56,691 nt of DNA from Gammaproteobacteria bacterium (GCA_009843635.1 VYDB01000108.1:1-56691), one strand, 5' to 3'. Shown: positions 24,215 to 33,906, counted from the first letter of the stretch. Notes: a model not told the origin generated them from the letters alone. Translations and numbers: made by a program.

Positions 24215-25012
24215 ATGTCTGATCTAGTGACCGTCGAGGTCGATGGCGGGGTGGCTGACGTGCGCCTCAACCGGCCCGAGAAGTACAACGCGCTGAGCCC
24301 GGAGATGTTCAAGGCGATCGTGGCCGCGGGGGAGCGCCTCGCCGAGGCGAAAGAGGTGCGGGCCGTGGTGCTCTCCGGCAACGGGCGCGGGTTCTGCGCG
24401 GGCTTGGACATGGCGAGCATGCAGGGCCTCGGCGATTCGAGCCGGGACGCCGGCGATGCGTTGCTCAGCCGCGGCGACCAGGTTGAGAACTTCGCGCAAC
24501 GCCCGGCCTACGTTTGGAAGAAGCTGCCGGTGCCGACCATCGCCGCGCTGCACGGCGTCGCCTACGGCGGCGGTTGCCAGATCGCGTTGGGGGCGGACAT
24601 TCGCTTCGCCGCCCCAGACGCCAAGATCTCCGTCATGGAAATCAAGTGGGGCCTGATCCCCGACATGAGCATCACCCAGACGCTGCGCGACCTGGTGCCC
24701 TTGGATGTGGCCAAGGAGCTAACCTTCACGGGCCGGGTGTTGAACGGCGAGCAGGCGCGCCAGGCGGGCCTCGTCACCCACGTGGCCGACGACCCGCACG
24801 CCGCCGCCATGGAACTGGCGCGGGAAATCGCCGGCAAGTCGCCGGACGCGGTGCGGGCGGGCAAGGAACTGTTTGAGACCTCTTGGCATGCCGATGCGCG
24901 CACCGGCTTGGAGCTGGAGTCCGCCTTGCAGCGGAAGTTGATCGGCACCGCCAACCAAGTCGAGGCGGTCAGGTCCAATTTCGAGAAACGCGTCCCCGAG
25001 TTCAACGACTAA
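24215..25012 (+). CDS. Crotonase-family enoyl-CoA hydratase/isomerase
   Basis: A 265-residue crotonase. CoA/oxyanion-hole segments are RGFCAGLDM near residues 58-66 and GVAYGGGCQIALGADIRF at 114-131. In rat enoyl-CoA hydratase two glutamates (144 and 164) do the chemistry. The aligned positions here are Gln122 and Glu142, so only the second acid is kept. This occurs in a known crotonase subgroup with IPDMS after it, and suggests an isomerase-like or different reaction. ATG 24215 follows AGCAGGG. Confidence 0.85.
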   Translation: MSDLVTVEVDGGVADVRLNRPEKYNALSPEMFKAIVAAGERLAEAKEVRAVVLSGNGRGFCAGLDMASMQGLGDSSRDAGDALLSRGDQVENFAQRPAYVWKKLPVPTIAALHGVAYGGGCQIALGADIRFAAPDAKISVMEIKWGLIPDMSITQTLRDLVPLDVAKELTFTGRVLNGEQARQAGLVTHVADDPHAAAMELAREIAGKSPDAVRAGKELFETSWHADARTGLELESALQRKLIGTANQVEAVRSNFEKRVPEFND

Positions 25013-25035
25013 AGGCAGGTTGCGGAGCGCTGCCC

Positions 25036-26589
25036 ATGAGTTGGGAAAGCGAGGTCAAGGAACTGGCCCAGCGGCGCCACTTGGCGCGTCAGCAGGGGGG
25101 CAAGGAAGGCATCGCCCGCCAGCATGCCAAGGGCCGGCTGACCGTCCGTGAACGCATCGATGAACTGCTTGACCGCGGCACCTTTCAGGAGCACGGCCGG
25201 GCCACCGCGCTGCCGGACTACGACGACAAGGACCGGCTGACCGGCTACGTGCCCGCCAACTACGTGGTCGGCTTCGGCAAGATCGACGACCGCCGGGTGG
25301 TGGTGGGCGGCGAGGACTTCACGCTGAAGGGCGGCTCCCCGAACGCCGCCGGGCTGCGCAAGAGCATCTACGCGGAACATCTCGCCTGCCAGTATCGGGT
25401 GCCGCTCGTGCGCCTGCTCGAAGGCGGCGGCGGCAGCGTCAAGGGTTCCGGCCGCAAGGGCGGCACCACTGGCGAGCCGGTGTTCTCCGAACCCCGCTTT
25501 CGCATCATTGCCGACGCCATGGGCCAGGTGCCCATCGCCTCCGCGGCCTTGGGGCCGGTGGCCGGGTTCCCGGCGGGCCGCTTGGTGGCCTCCCATTTTG
25601 CGGTGATGACCCGGCGCACCGCCCAAGTGCTGATTGGCGGCCCGGCGCTGGTGCGGCGGGCGCTGGGCGTCAACCTCACCAAGGAGCAGCTCGGCGGTGC
25701 GGAAGTTCACGCTGCAAGCGGCGTAGTGGACAACATCGCCGCCGATGAGCGCGATGCGTTTCGCCAGATTCGGCAATACTTAAGCTATCTGCCCGCATCG
25801 GTTTGGGAGCGCGCCCCGCGCGTCGCTTCCGATGACGATCCGGAGCGCATGGCCCCGGAACTGCTTGAGGCGGTGCCTCGCGAAGCCAACGCCCCGTTCG
25901 ACATGCGCGCCATTTTGAAGCTGATCGTCGATCGGGATTCGCTTTTTGAGGTGGGCGCCACCTATGGTCCGAGCCAGATCTGCGCCTTTGCCCGCCTGGC
26001 CGGCCAGCCGGTGGGCGTGCTGGCCAACGACAACCGCCACTATGCCGGCGCCATGACCGCCGAAGCCGCCCAAAAGTACCGCCGCTTCGTGGAGACCTGC
26101 GACACGTTCCACGTGCCGGTGGTCAACTTCGTCGATCAGCCGGGCTTCATGATTGGGCCCGAGGCGGAGGCGGCGGGCACCATCCGCTACGGGATGGCAG
26201 CGGTTGCCGCCGCCTCCCAAGCCAGCATCCCTTGGGCGGTGGTCCAGGTTCACAAGGGCTTTGGCGTTGCCACCGCCGCCCACTACGCGCCGGGCGCCTA
26301 CGTGCTGGCATGGCCCTCGGTGGAGTCCGGCGCGCTGCCCTTGGAAGGCGGCGTGGCGGTGGCCTTCCATCGGGAGATCGCCGCCGCCCAGGATCCGGAC
26401 GCCAAGCGCCATGAACTCGAGGAGCGCCTGCGCAACGCCCGCTCCCCCTTTCCCCGCGCCGAATCCTTCGCAGTGCATGAGTTGATCGACCCGCGCGAGA
26501 CCCGTCCCTTCCTGTGCCGCTGGATCGACTGGATCCAACCCCAGCTCGACCGCCTAACCGGCCCCGTTCACTTCCCTATGCGGCCTTGA
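25036..26589 (+). CDS. Acyl-CoA carboxylase carboxyltransferase (beta) subunit
   Basis: A 517-residue protein with the two-halved carboxyltransferase fold. The N-half starts GGKEGIARQHAKGRLTVRER and includes VRLLEGGGGSVKG. The C-half includes VGVLANDNRHYAGAMTAEAA and FVDQPGFMIGPEAEAAG. It moves CO2 from biotin to an acyl-CoA (propionyl, methylcrotonyl or geranyl-type). No biotin carboxylase or biotin-carrier gene is adjacent, so the complex must be completed from elsewhere. Its 3' end overlaps the convergent cusA by 14 bp. Confidence 0.88.
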   Translation: MSWESEVKELAQRRHLARQQGGKEGIARQHAKGRLTVRERIDELLDRGTFQEHGRATALPDYDDKDRLTGYVPANYVVGFGKIDDRRVVVGGEDFTLKGGSPNAAGLRKSIYAEHLACQYRVPLVRLLEGGGGSVKGSGRKGGTTGEPVFSEPRFRIIADAMGQVPIASAALGPVAGFPAGRLVASHFAVMTRRTAQVLIGGPALVRRALGVNLTKEQLGGAEVHAASGVVDNIAADERDAFRQIRQYLSYLPASVWERAPRVASDDDPERMAPELLEAVPREANAPFDMRAILKLIVDRDSLFEVGATYGPSQICAFARLAGQPVGVLANDNRHYAGAMTAEAAQKYRRFVETCDTFHVPVVNFVDQPGFMIGPEAEAAGTIRYGMAAVAAASQASIPWAVVQVHKGFGVATAAHYAPGAYVLAWPSVESGALPLEGGVAVAFHREIAAAQDPDAKRHELEERLRNARSPFPRAESFAVHELIDPRETRPFLCRWIDWIQPQLDRLTGPVHFPMRP

Positions 26590-29500
26590 CCTCGGGCGGC
26601 AACTCGCGTGCCTTCCAGAGGTAGTACACCGCTGGATAGAGGAAGAGCACGATCAGGCCCGAGGTGAGCACGCCCCCGACCAGGGGGGCGGCGATGCGCT
26701 TCATGACGTCGGCGCCCGCTCCGGCGCTCCACATGATCGGCAGCAGCCCGATGACGTCGGTGGCGATGGTCATCAGTATGGGCCGCAGGCGTTGGGCGGC
26801 GCCATCCTGGATGGCACGGGCGAGTGCGGCGCGGTCGGTGAGCAGTCCGCGTTGGCGGGCTTCACGAACCGACAGCTCAAGGTACAGCAGCAGCACGGTG
26901 GCCGTCTCCGCGTAGAGGCCGGCCAGTGCGATGATCCCCACCCAGACGGCGACGCTGAAGTTGTAGTCCAGCGCGTGGAGCAGCCAGATGGCCCCGGTCA
27001 GGGCGAAGGGCGCGCCGACGAGAACGAGGACGGTCTCAGCGATGGACTTGCGGCTGGCGTAGATGATCGCTGCGATCAACAGCAGCGTGAGGGGAATGAT
27101 CAGGGCGAGGCGCCGTTCGGCGCGCTGCATGTGTTCGTATTGGCCGCTCCAAGCCAAGGTGTAGCCGGGGGGTAGCGAAACTTGATCGGCGACGGCCGTG
27201 CGTGCCTGCTCGACGTAGGTGCCAAGATCCAGGTCGCGCACGTCAACGTGGACCCAAGCGTTTGGCTTGGCGCCCTCGCTCTTGATGCTTGGCGGGCCGA
27301 CCGCGTATTCGATGCGGGCCAGCCGCCCCAGCGGAATCTGCAGGCCGCCCGGCGTCGGCACGAGCACCGCGCGCAGGGCCGGCAGGTCGTCGCGCAGCGC
27401 CCGGCCGTAGCGCAGGTTCACCGGGTAGCGGGCGAGGCCTTCGACCGTGGTGGTCACATTGGCGCCGCCGATGGCGGTTTGGATGACATCCTGGACGTCG
27501 CCAACGGTCAGGCCGTAGCGGGCGATCGCATCGCGGTCAATCTGGAAGTCCAGGTAGTTGCCGCCCATCACCCGCTCGGCATAGACGCTGGCGGTTCCGG
27601 GCAGCGCTCGCACGACCGCCTCGACGGCCTTGCCGAGCCGCTCGAGCTCGGCGAGATCAGGGCCCCCGATCTTGATGCCGACCGGCGTTCGGATGCCGGT
27701 GGAGAGCATGTCGATGCGCGTCTTGATCGGCATGGTCCAAGCATTGGTGAGCCCCGGCACCTGGATGGCGGCATCCATTTCCTCGATCAGCCGCTCCGGC
27801 GTCATGCCGGGCCGCCATTCGCTCTTGGGCCTAAGCTGGATGGTGGTTTCGATCATGGACAGCGGGGCGGGGTCGGTCGCGGTGTCGGCACGGCCGAGCT
27901 TGCCGAAGACGTGCTCGACCTCGGGAAACGTCCGCAGGATGCGGTCCGTCTGCTGCAGGATCTCGGTGACCTTGGTGATGGAGATGCCCGGCAGGGTGGT
28001 CGGCATGTAGAGCAGGTCGCCTTCCCAGAGCCTGGGCATGAACTCGGAGCCGATGCGGCTCCAGGGCAGCGCGGTGAGGGCCAGCCCCAGGACGGCGGCG
28101 CTGAGCACGAGAATCTTGAAGCGCATGGCGCCTTCCAGCAGGGGGCGGTACAGCCGCCCAAGGAGCCGGTTGACCGGCTGCCGGTCCAGCGGACGAATCC
28201 GGCCCCGCACCCAGTAGCCAACCAGCACCGGAACCAGGGTCACCGAAAGCAGCGCCGCGGCGGCCATGGCGTAGGTCTTGGTGAAGGCCAGCGGCTTGAA
28301 GAGCCGGCCCTCCTGGGCTTCCAGCGCAAAGACGGGCAGGAACGAGACCGTGATCACCAGCAGCGCAAAGAAGAGCGTCGGGCCGACCTCCCGGGTTGCC
28401 TCCGCAACCACCTGCCAGTGTGGCCGCCGCCCTTGGTCGCGGGCGAGATGGCTGTGCGCGTTCTCCACCATCACGATGCTGGCGTCAACCAGGGTGCCGA
28501 TGGCGACCGCGATGCCGCCGAGGGACATGATGTTGACGCCCCGCCCCTGCAGGGACAGCGCGGCGAAGGTGGCGAGGATGGCCAAGGGCAGGGTGGCAAG
28601 GGCCACCAAGGCGCTCCTGACGTGGAACAGGAAGAGCAGGCAGATCAGCCCCACGATGGCGAGCTGCTGGCTGAGGGTGACGCTCAAGCTGTCAATCGTC
28701 CGGTCGATCAGGGCCGTGCGGTCATAGGCCACTTCGATCTCGACCCCCTCCGGCAGGCTGCCCCGAAGCTCGGCGAGCCGGGCCTTCACGTCCTTGATGA
28801 CCAGGCGCGTGCCGGCGCCCTGGCGCACCACGACGATGCCGCCCACCGTTTCGCCTTCGCCGTCCCATTCGGCGACGCCGCGGCGCATCTCGGGCCCGAT
28901 GCCCACGGTGGCCACGTCCCGGAGCAGGATGGGCGTGCCGGCATCGTCCACGCCGAGGGCGATCTTCTCGAGGTCTTGGGTGGACTCGACGGTGCCGAGC
29001 CCGCGGATCATGAACTCCTTCTCGGCCGCCTCCAGGACGCGTCCGCCCACGTCGCTGTTGCTGCGTTGCACGGCGCTGCGGATCTTGGAGATGGGCAGGC
29101 CGAAGGCGCGCAGGCGATTGGGATCGACGGTGATCTGGTATTGCCGCACGAAGCCGCCGATGCTGGCGATTTCCGCGACGCCGGGCACGCTGGTCAATTC
29201 ATGCTTTAGGAACCAGTCCTGGATCGAGCGGAGTTCGCCGAGGTCATGGCGATCGGATTTCAGGATGTACATGAAGGCCCAGCCGACGCCGGTGGCGTCG
29301 GGACCGAGGGCGGGCGTGATGCCTGGCGGCAGTCGGCCACCGATGGCGTTCAGGGTTTCCAGGACGCGGCTGCGCGCCCAGTACGGGTCGGTGCCGTCGG
29401 CGAAGATGACGTGGACCAGCGAGAAGCCAAAGAACGAGTAGCCGCGCACGGTCTTGGCGTGCGGCGCCGCGAGCAGTTGCGTGGTGAGCGGATAGGTCAC

Positions 29501-29692
29501 CTGGTCTTCGACGATGCGCGGCGCCTGCCCCGGGTGCTCGGTGTACACGATGACCTGCACGTCGGAAAGGTCGGGAATGGCGTCGAGCGGGGCGCGTTGC
29601 AACGCTTCGATGCCGACGATGGCGACGATGAGGGCGGCCAGCACCACTAGGAAGCGGTTGCTGATCGAGGCGCCGATGATGCGTTCAAACAT
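26576..29692 (-). CDS. cusA: Heavy-metal RND efflux pump, CusA/CzcA-type
   Basis: A 1038-residue inner-membrane antiporter with the HME-RND N-terminus MFERIIGASISNRFLVVLAA. The proton-relay Asp is visible in GTLVDASIVMVENAH. The periplasmic DMLSTGIRTPVGIKI includes the Met equivalent to Met672 of the E. coli CusA three-methionine copper/silver site. It exports monovalent copper or silver with CusB and CusC. It is 8 bp after cusB, with GAGG before the ATG. Divalent-metal CzcA function cannot be fully excluded. Confidence 0.88.
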   Translation of the reverse strand: MFERIIGASISNRFLVVLAALIVAIVGIEALQRAPLDAIPDLSDVQVIVYTEHPGQAPRIVEDQVTYPLTTQLLAAPHAKTVRGYSFFGFSLVHVIFADGTDPYWARSRVLETLNAIGGRLPPGITPALGPDATGVGWAFMYILKSDRHDLGELRSIQDWFLKHELTSVPGVAEIASIGGFVRQYQITVDPNRLRAFGLPISKIRSAVQRSNSDVGGRVLEAAEKEFMIRGLGTVESTQDLEKIALGVDDAGTPILLRDVATVGIGPEMRRGVAEWDGEGETVGGIVVVRQGAGTRLVIKDVKARLAELRGSLPEGVEIEVAYDRTALIDRTIDSLSVTLSQQLAIVGLICLLFLFHVRSALVALATLPLAILATFAALSLQGRGVNIMSLGGIAVAIGTLVDASIVMVENAHSHLARDQGRRPHWQVVAEATREVGPTLFFALLVITVSFLPVFALEAQEGRLFKPLAFTKTYAMAAAALLSVTLVPVLVGYWVRGRIRPLDRQPVNRLLGRLYRPLLEGAMRFKILVLSAAVLGLALTALPWSRIGSEFMPRLWEGDLLYMPTTLPGISITKVTEILQQTDRILRTFPEVEHVFGKLGRADTATDPAPLSMIETTIQLRPKSEWRPGMTPERLIEEMDAAIQVPGLTNAWTMPIKTRIDMLSTGIRTPVGIKIGGPDLAELERLGKAVEAVVRALPGTASVYAERVMGGNYLDFQIDRDAIARYGLTVGDVQDVIQTAIGGANVTTTVEGLARYPVNLRYGRALRDDLPALRAVLVPTPGGLQIPLGRLARIEYAVGPPSIKSEGAKPNAWVHVDVRDLDLGTYVEQARTAVADQVSLPPGYTLAWSGQYEHMQRAERRLALIIPLTLLLIAAIIYASRKSIAETVLVLVGAPFALTGAIWLLHALDYNFSVAVWVGIIALAGLYAETATVLLLYLELSVREARQRGLLTDRAALARAIQDGAAQRLRPILMTIATDVIGLLPIMWSAGAGADVMKRIAAPLVGGVLTSGLIVLFLYPAVYYLWKARELPPEVKAA

Positions 29693-29700
29693 GGTGGGCC

Positions 29701-31062
29701 TCAGTGGTGGGCGTGGTGGGAGGTGATTGGCCCGGCATCATTCGAGGCTGCGGAGTCGCCGGTTTCCCCGGTGCCGCGCAGCAGTTGCGCGGTCGCGGCC
29801 TGCAAATTGCTTTCCGAATCGATCAGGAACTGCGAGGAGACCAGGACGCGCTCGCCAGCCGCCAGCCCGGCCGTGATCTCCTGCAGGCCGTCGTCGGCCA
29901 GCCCCAGCGCCACCTCCCGCGGCTCGAAGACGCCTGCGCCGCGGTCAACGATCACCACCGAGCGGGTGCCGCTGCGCAGCACCGACTCGGCGGGCGCCAC
30001 TATGGCATCCCGCACGCCCTCCGCCTCGATGGCGACGTTGACGTACATCATGGGGCGCAGGGCGAGGTCCGGGTTGGCGATTTCCACGAAGGCGGTCAGC
30101 GTCCGGGTCTGGGCACTCACGGCGGAGCGGAAAAAACGGATCCTGCCGTTCCAACGGCGCTCGGGAAAGGCTTCCACCTCGATGGACACCGGGCTCCCCT
30201 CATGCACGTGCCGCACGTCCTCCTCGTAGAGCTGGACTTCCACCCAGAGCGCCGAGTGGTCCGCGATCTTGAGCACGGTCATGCCGGGGCTGAGCTTCAT
30301 GCCGTCCAGGGAGTCGCCCATCTTCGCCACCACGAAGCCGGAGGTGGGGGCCAGGAAGGGCAGGGTTCGGGAAGCCTGGCCGGCGGCGGCCAGCGCGGCG
30401 ATCTGCGCTTCGGTGACGTCCCAGTGACGCAGCCGCTCGCGGGTGGCCTCGAGCAGCGACTCGGCCCGGCCCACCGCGTCCGCGTGCGCCCCGCCTTCCC
30501 GCAGCCGCTTGAGGTAATCCATGGCGGCGAGGTACTCCTGTTGGGTGGTGACGAGTTCCGGGCTGTAGATTTCGAACAGCACGTCGCCCTGCTGCACGGA
30601 CTCGCCGACGTTGTTGACCGCCGCTCGCTCGATCCAGCCTTCGAACTTGGTGTTGACCGAAACGACCTTCTCGTCGTTGTGGGCGAGGATGCCGACGGTG
30701 CGAATCGACCGCCGCAGGTCGCGTCGTTCGATTGCGGCGGTGCGCACCGAGAAGTTCTGCAGGAATTGTTGGCTGACGCGCACGGCGCTGCCGGATGGAC
30801 CCTCTTCGGCGCCGCTGGCGTAAACCGGGATGAGATCCATCCCCATGGGCGACTTGCCCGGTTGGTCGGAACGGTAGTTGGGATCCATGGGTGCCCGCCA
30901 GTAAAGGATCCGGCGCTCCCCGGATGCGTCCTGCTCGGGGCGCTCGCCCGACCTAGTGGTTGACTCGATGGGCAACCAACTCCCGAGATCAAGGAATCCA
31001 GCGGCGGCTACGCCAAGCGCGGTGCCTATCAACAGGCCGATGAACATGCGGGCGCGGCTCAT
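29701..31062 (-). CDS. cusB: Efflux RND periplasmic adaptor CusB
   Basis: A 453-residue membrane-fusion protein. A signal-anchor at residues 5-25 is followed by a heavy-metal-binding segment, YWRAPMDPNYRSDQPGKSPM then GMDLIPVY, as in CusB, with Met ligands. The barrel-sandwich and coiled-coil hairpin part follows (VNNVGESVQQGDVLFEIYSP). ATG 31062 is preferred because GGAGGA lies 7 nt upstream; an ATG two codons earlier is too close. It overlaps the cusC stop by 4 bp. Confidence 0.9.
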   Translation of the reverse strand: MSRARMFIGLLIGTALGVAAAGFLDLGSWLPIESTTRSGERPEQDASGERRILYWRAPMDPNYRSDQPGKSPMGMDLIPVYASGAEEGPSGSAVRVSQQFLQNFSVRTAAIERRDLRRSIRTVGILAHNDEKVVSVNTKFEGWIERAAVNNVGESVQQGDVLFEIYSPELVTTQQEYLAAMDYLKRLREGGAHADAVGRAESLLEATRERLRHWDVTEAQIAALAAAGQASRTLPFLAPTSGFVVAKMGDSLDGMKLSPGMTVLKIADHSALWVEVQLYEEDVRHVHEGSPVSIEVEAFPERRWNGRIRFFRSAVSAQTRTLTAFVEIANPDLALRPMMYVNVAIEAEGVRDAIVAPAESVLRSGTRSVVIVDRGAGVFEPREVALGLADDGLQEITAGLAAGERVLVSSQFLIDSESNLQAATAQLLRGTGETGDSAASNDAGPITSHHAHH

Positions 31063-32369
31063 GACCATTCCTCCGGGAAGGCGGAGCCGATCGCCCGTTC
31101 CATGTCGGCCAAGGCCTGCATGTAGTCGGACTTGAGGCGCGCCAGTTCAAGCCGCGCGTCGAGCAGCGCCTCCTCGCTGTCGAGCAGGTCCAGCACGCCT
31201 ATGCGGCCAGCCGAGTAGGCCGACTCCGTCGAATGCAGGGCCTGCTCCGCCTGCGGCAGCAGGGCCCGCTCGAACAACGCGATGCGTTCGCCGATCATCG
31301 CCAGGCGCACTCCCGCCGCGCGCACCTGGGTATCCACCTCGTTGACCGTGCGGCGATAGGCGGCCTTGGCGGCTTGCAAGCGCGCGGCCGCCTCGCGTTC
31401 CGCCGCCCGGTACTGGGATTGGCGCAGCGGCACGGTGATGCCCACCGTGAAGCTCGCGGTGTCCTTGCCGTTGTCCCGTGGCGGCGCCAGCCGCCCAGCC
31501 TCGTCGCGTCGTTGGCCGATGGCGCCCCAAGCGGCGGCGAGCGTCAAGTCAGGCCAGTATTCCCGCCGGGCCAGGCGCACGTTGTCCTCCTCGGAGGCGA
31601 TGCGCAGACGCGCCGCCCGCACTTCGGGTCTTTGTGCCCGCCCGAGCTGGTGCAGCCGTTGCTCGTCGATATCGACCGTCGGCAGCGACTCGAGCCGCGC
31701 CTCGGCAACCGGCTCGTGTTCGGGCCGGTCGCGCAATCCGTTCAAGACCGCCTCGATCTCGGCCCGCTGTTGCAGGAACTTATCAAGGCGGCTCAGCACC
31801 CGGGTGATTTCGGCTTGCAGCCGGACGACCGCTTGCTGCAGGCCAACCCCTTGCGCATAGCGCGATTGCGCCAGCGACTCGTAGAGACGCAGGACGTCCT
31901 CCTCGCGCTGGGTGATGCGGACCGCGCTGTCCAGGTAGGCTAGGTCGTAGTAGGCGAACTTGACTTGGCGGACCACCTCGGCGCGACGCAGCGCGGCGGT
32001 CTCGTCGTGCGCCTCGGCCAGTTTGCGGGCGACGGCGCCCCGGTCGGCGCGCTTGCCGAACCAGGGAATCCGCTGGCTGACCGAGACGCCGGCCCGCTGC
32101 GGGCCGACCCGCGTTTCCGGCGGCTCGGCGTGCCAAGTGAAGGACAGGGTCGGGTCAGGCAAGGCCGTGGCTTGGGGAATGCGGTGGTAGGCCGCCTCGC
32201 TGTCGAGCAGCGCCTCGCGAATGCCGGGATTCCTGTCGACGGCCTCTGCGATCAACGCCGCCAGCCGATGGTCGCCGTAAGCCGAGTAGGGAGAGCTGTC
32301 CGCCTGCGCGGCACAGGGTAGCAACAGCAGCCACCCGCAGGCCCAAGCGGCGATTTTCGTGAGGGACAT
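31059..32369 (-). CDS. cusC: Outer-membrane efflux protein, TolC/CusC family
   Basis: A 436-residue OEP-family channel with a signal peptide (WACGWLLLLPCAAQA) and two outer-efflux repeats, each helical (DSEAAYHRIPQATALPDPTL, then SEEDNVRLARREYWPDLTLA). It completes the CusCBA tripartite pump. ATG 32369 follows GGAGAAC; ten extra codons upstream are unlikely. There is no lipobox, unlike E. coli CusC. Confidence 0.85.
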   Translation of the reverse strand: MSLTKIAAWACGWLLLLPCAAQADSSPYSAYGDHRLAALIAEAVDRNPGIREALLDSEAAYHRIPQATALPDPTLSFTWHAEPPETRVGPQRAGVSVSQRIPWFGKRADRGAVARKLAEAHDETAALRRAEVVRQVKFAYYDLAYLDSAVRITQREEDVLRLYESLAQSRYAQGVGLQQAVVRLQAEITRVLSRLDKFLQQRAEIEAVLNGLRDRPEHEPVAEARLESLPTVDIDEQRLHQLGRAQRPEVRAARLRIASEEDNVRLARREYWPDLTLAAAWGAIGQRRDEAGRLAPPRDNGKDTASFTVGITVPLRQSQYRAAEREAAARLQAAKAAYRRTVNEVDTQVRAAGVRLAMIGERIALFERALLPQAEQALHSTESAYSAGRIGVLDLLDSEEALLDARLELARLKSDYMQALADMERAIGSAFPEEWS

Positions 32370-32454
32370 AAGTGTTCTCCGATGCGTTTGGCAAAGCACT
32401 GGCTCAGGCCAGTGGGGGTCCGGCGGCGGAATCGCCGCAGCGCGTCGGAGGGTG

Positions 32455-32844
32455 CTAGTTCAGCAGTACGTCGAACCGGTGTATCGGCGTATCAGGGCGG
32501 CGCCAAGGACGGCTGGGTGCGGCCGGTGGACTCAAGCCGCGCCCTTGGGTGAGCGCGGCAATGGGGAAGGGCATCGAGACCTGTTCGAGGTCATCGGCCA
32601 CGTTCGGCGGTTTGACCGGCAACGGGTCGCGCTCGGCAAGGGTGCCGTTGAATTCGCACGACCCGGTGCAATCGACCCGCTCGCAGGAGACTGACTCAAC
32701 GGGGGCGTGGTCCGCGGCATGATGCGGGGCATGGGCCGCAGCGGCCGGTGCGTCAAGTGGCCCTGCCGCGCAGGCGCACACTACCCCGCCGACCGTCACC
32801 GCGACGGCCAGCATCGATGCGAGCCAAGGATGCCTGCGTTCCAT
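32455..32844 (-). CDS. Small exported His/Cys-rich protein of the copper operon
   Basis: From ATG 32844 the product is 129 residues. A hydrophobic leader (WLASMLAVAVTVGGVVCACA) is followed by a His-rich patch AHAPHHAADHAP and CERVDCTGSCEFN, both plausible copper or silver ligands. The C-terminal half is proline-rich. An extra 12-residue start at 32880 would put MTERRKRRIGRA before the leader. It is the first gene of the minus-strand cus cluster, 85 bp upstream of cusC. Similar leader-like His-rich proteins precede cus/cop operons in other bacteria, but this one matches no named family I know. Confidence 0.6.
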   Translation of the reverse strand: MERRHPWLASMLAVAVTVGGVVCACAAGPLDAPAAAAHAPHHAADHAPVESVSCERVDCTGSCEFNGTLAERDPLPVKPPNVADDLEQVSMPFPIAALTQGRGLSPPAAPSRPWRRPDTPIHRFDVLLN

Positions 32845-32936
32845 GGCCCTACCAATACGCCTCTTGCGCCTCTCCGTCAACCTTGCGGCCGCATTCGATT
32901 AGAATAAGTCGTTTTGAGCAGGGGGGATCGCCCAGA

Positions 32937-33809
32937 ATGACCTATTCGTTTGACGGAAGAGTCGCCATCGTCACCGGCGCCGGCGGGGGGCTTGGCCGCT
33001 GCCACGCGTTGGAGCTGGCCAAGCGGGGCTGCAAGGTGGTGGTCAATGACCTCGGCGGGGCCATGGACGGCACCGGCGGCAGTTCCGAGGCCGCCGAAGG
33101 CGTCGTTGCGGAAATCAAGGCGGCTGGCGGGGAGGCCATCGCCAACGGCGGGTCGGTGAGCGATCGGGCCGGTGCCCAGAGCATGGTGGATGACGCCATG
33201 GCGGCTTGGGGCCGGGTGGACATCCTGATCAACAACGCCGGCATATTGCGCGACAAGTCCTTCGCCAAGATGGAGCTGGACGACTTCCAGACGGTGCTCG
33301 ACGTCCACCTCATGGGCTCGGTCAACGTCACCCGGGCGGCCTGGCCGATCATGCGCGAGCAGAACTACGGCCGGGTGGTGGTCACCACCTCGCCCACGGG
33401 GCTGTACGGCAACTTCGGCCAAGCCAACTACGGCGCTGCCAAACTGGGCTTGGTGGGCCTGATGAACACCTTGAAGATCGAAGGGGTGCGCAACAACATC
33501 CACACCAACACCATCGCGCCGGTGGCGGCCACCCGCATGACCGAGAACCTGATGACCGGCGACGCCCTCCAGGCGCTGGCCCCCGAACTGGTCACGCCGG
33601 CGGTGATCTATCTCTGTTCGGAGGAGGCCCCCAATGGCGTGGTGCTGCAGGCCCAAGGTGGGCAGTTCTCGGTGGCCTGCATCGTCGAGAACGCCGGGGT
33701 GGACCTCGGCGTGGACGCCACCGCGGAAGACATCGGCGAGCACTTCGAACGCATTGCCGACCTCACCGGCGCCAAGCCCCGGGGCAGCCTCGACCTCGGC
33801 GCCATGTGA
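32937..33809 (+). CDS. SDR-type 3-hydroxyacyl-CoA dehydrogenase, MFE2/HSD17B4-like
   Basis: A 290-residue SDR with TGAGGGLGR, then KVVVNDLGGAMDGTGGSSEA. This longer loop, with NDLGG, is typical of the (3R)-hydroxyacyl-CoA dehydrogenase unit of peroxisomal multifunctional enzyme 2. NNAGILRDKSFAKM, Ser in TTSPTGLYGNFGQ and YGAAKLGLVG complete the active site. It likely oxidises 3-hydroxyacyl-CoA in beta-oxidation of branched or steroid-like chains. No hydratase-2 domain is fused. It is divergent from the copper gene at 32844. Confidence 0.85.
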   Translation: MTYSFDGRVAIVTGAGGGLGRCHALELAKRGCKVVVNDLGGAMDGTGGSSEAAEGVVAEIKAAGGEAIANGGSVSDRAGAQSMVDDAMAAWGRVDILINNAGILRDKSFAKMELDDFQTVLDVHLMGSVNVTRAAWPIMREQNYGRVVVTTSPTGLYGNFGQANYGAAKLGLVGLMNTLKIEGVRNNIHTNTIAPVAATRMTENLMTGDALQALAPELVTPAVIYLCSEEAPNGVVLQAQGGQFSVACIVENAGVDLGVDATAEDIGEHFERIADLTGAKPRGSLDLGAM

Positions 33810-33906
33810 CCAACGAGACGATGCCTCAGAGCGACGAAATGGCGGTCGCCGGGCGCAAAGGCACTCCAGCGTGACCGCCTCATCCCGCGATCAGGAGGAA
33901 TAGGCC

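Noticed and set aside
27182-29209. 675-codon plus-strand open frame across cusA
   Set aside because: Antisense shadow of the RND pump; no motif, biased composition.
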